DNA of 47,171 nucleotides from contig DAOWOF010000002.1 in NCBI GenBank assembly GCA_030642205.1, forward strand, positions 1 to 47,171, in the 5' to 3' direction. Shown here piece by piece: positions 47,043 through 47,171 of this stretch. Within the stretch, counting starts at the first letter, position 1. Every line of letters starts with the position of its first letter. Made by a program: the position numbers and the translations under genes. This stretch comes from Desulfobacteraceae bacterium. Lineage in GTDB: Bacteria; Desulfobacterota; DSM-4660; Desulfatiglandales; Desulfatiglandaceae. A model generated the notes under the pieces. It saw only the letters and a program-made list of their open reading frames with translations. It made no database searches and had not been told where the DNA came from.

Positions 47043-47171
47043 CTTTATTTTTTATTAGCTGAATTGATTTTAAAGTTCAAGGATAAAGTAGAAAAAGCAT
47101 TATATAATCAATTTGCCTTATAGGGTGATTATGTTTACCTGCATTCAGTGAAAATTTTTCTATAATTCAGC

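Noticed and set aside
1-47171. CRISPR arrays, rRNA, tRNA genes, prophage or defence islands
   Set aside because: No regularly spaced direct repeats, tRNA/rRNA-like sequences, integrases, phage structural or recognisable defence genes seen; the HNH protein at 46228 looks like a stand-alone common family

Overview
About 47 kb of an anaerobic, probably Desulfobacterota-like bacterial chromosome (lineage is an inference from gene content). Main blocks: (1) envelope genes: CFI-box-CTERM protein, OM beta-barrels, OmpA, two tandem DUF1329 paralogues; (2) feoA-feoB plus a small Cys-rich protein; (3) an orange-protein (ORP)-type locus: sigma54 activator with a Cys-rich PAS domain, two NifX/ORP-family proteins, Mrp, two MinD-type ATPases with ferredoxin inserts, then class-1 FBPase. 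A sigma54 -24/-12 promoter and an upstream octamer array/palindrome are readable in the sequence; (4) a tightly overlapping cassette of 2-hydroxyacyl-CoA-dehydratase D-like, phosphoesterase and radical SAM genes, and a eukaryote-like bifunctional PFK-2/FBPase-2; (5) a DnaA-family gene whose domain I is split off by a single-base frameshift in a homopolymer; (6) a Wood-Ljungdahl CODH/ACS operon (cooC-acsD-cooS/acsA-acsB-acsC-acsE) whose AcsD carries a long Lys/Ala/Glu-rich tail, followed by a second Mrp/NifX/IscU-like module; (7) NagZ/MurU/AmgK peptidoglycan recycling genes, HIT and HNH proteins. Non-coding signals include a dispersed intergenic repeat family (3 copies, GGTTCTTTCTTT core), a 184-bp element with 24-bp terminal inverted repeats inside the Mrp/NifX module, a 4x11-bp tandem repeat just upstream of cooC, a perfect 16-bp hairpin between acsB and acsC, and a fully pairable 15-bp RNA helix in the leader of the sigma54 activator. 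All calls are by eye; no searches were run.
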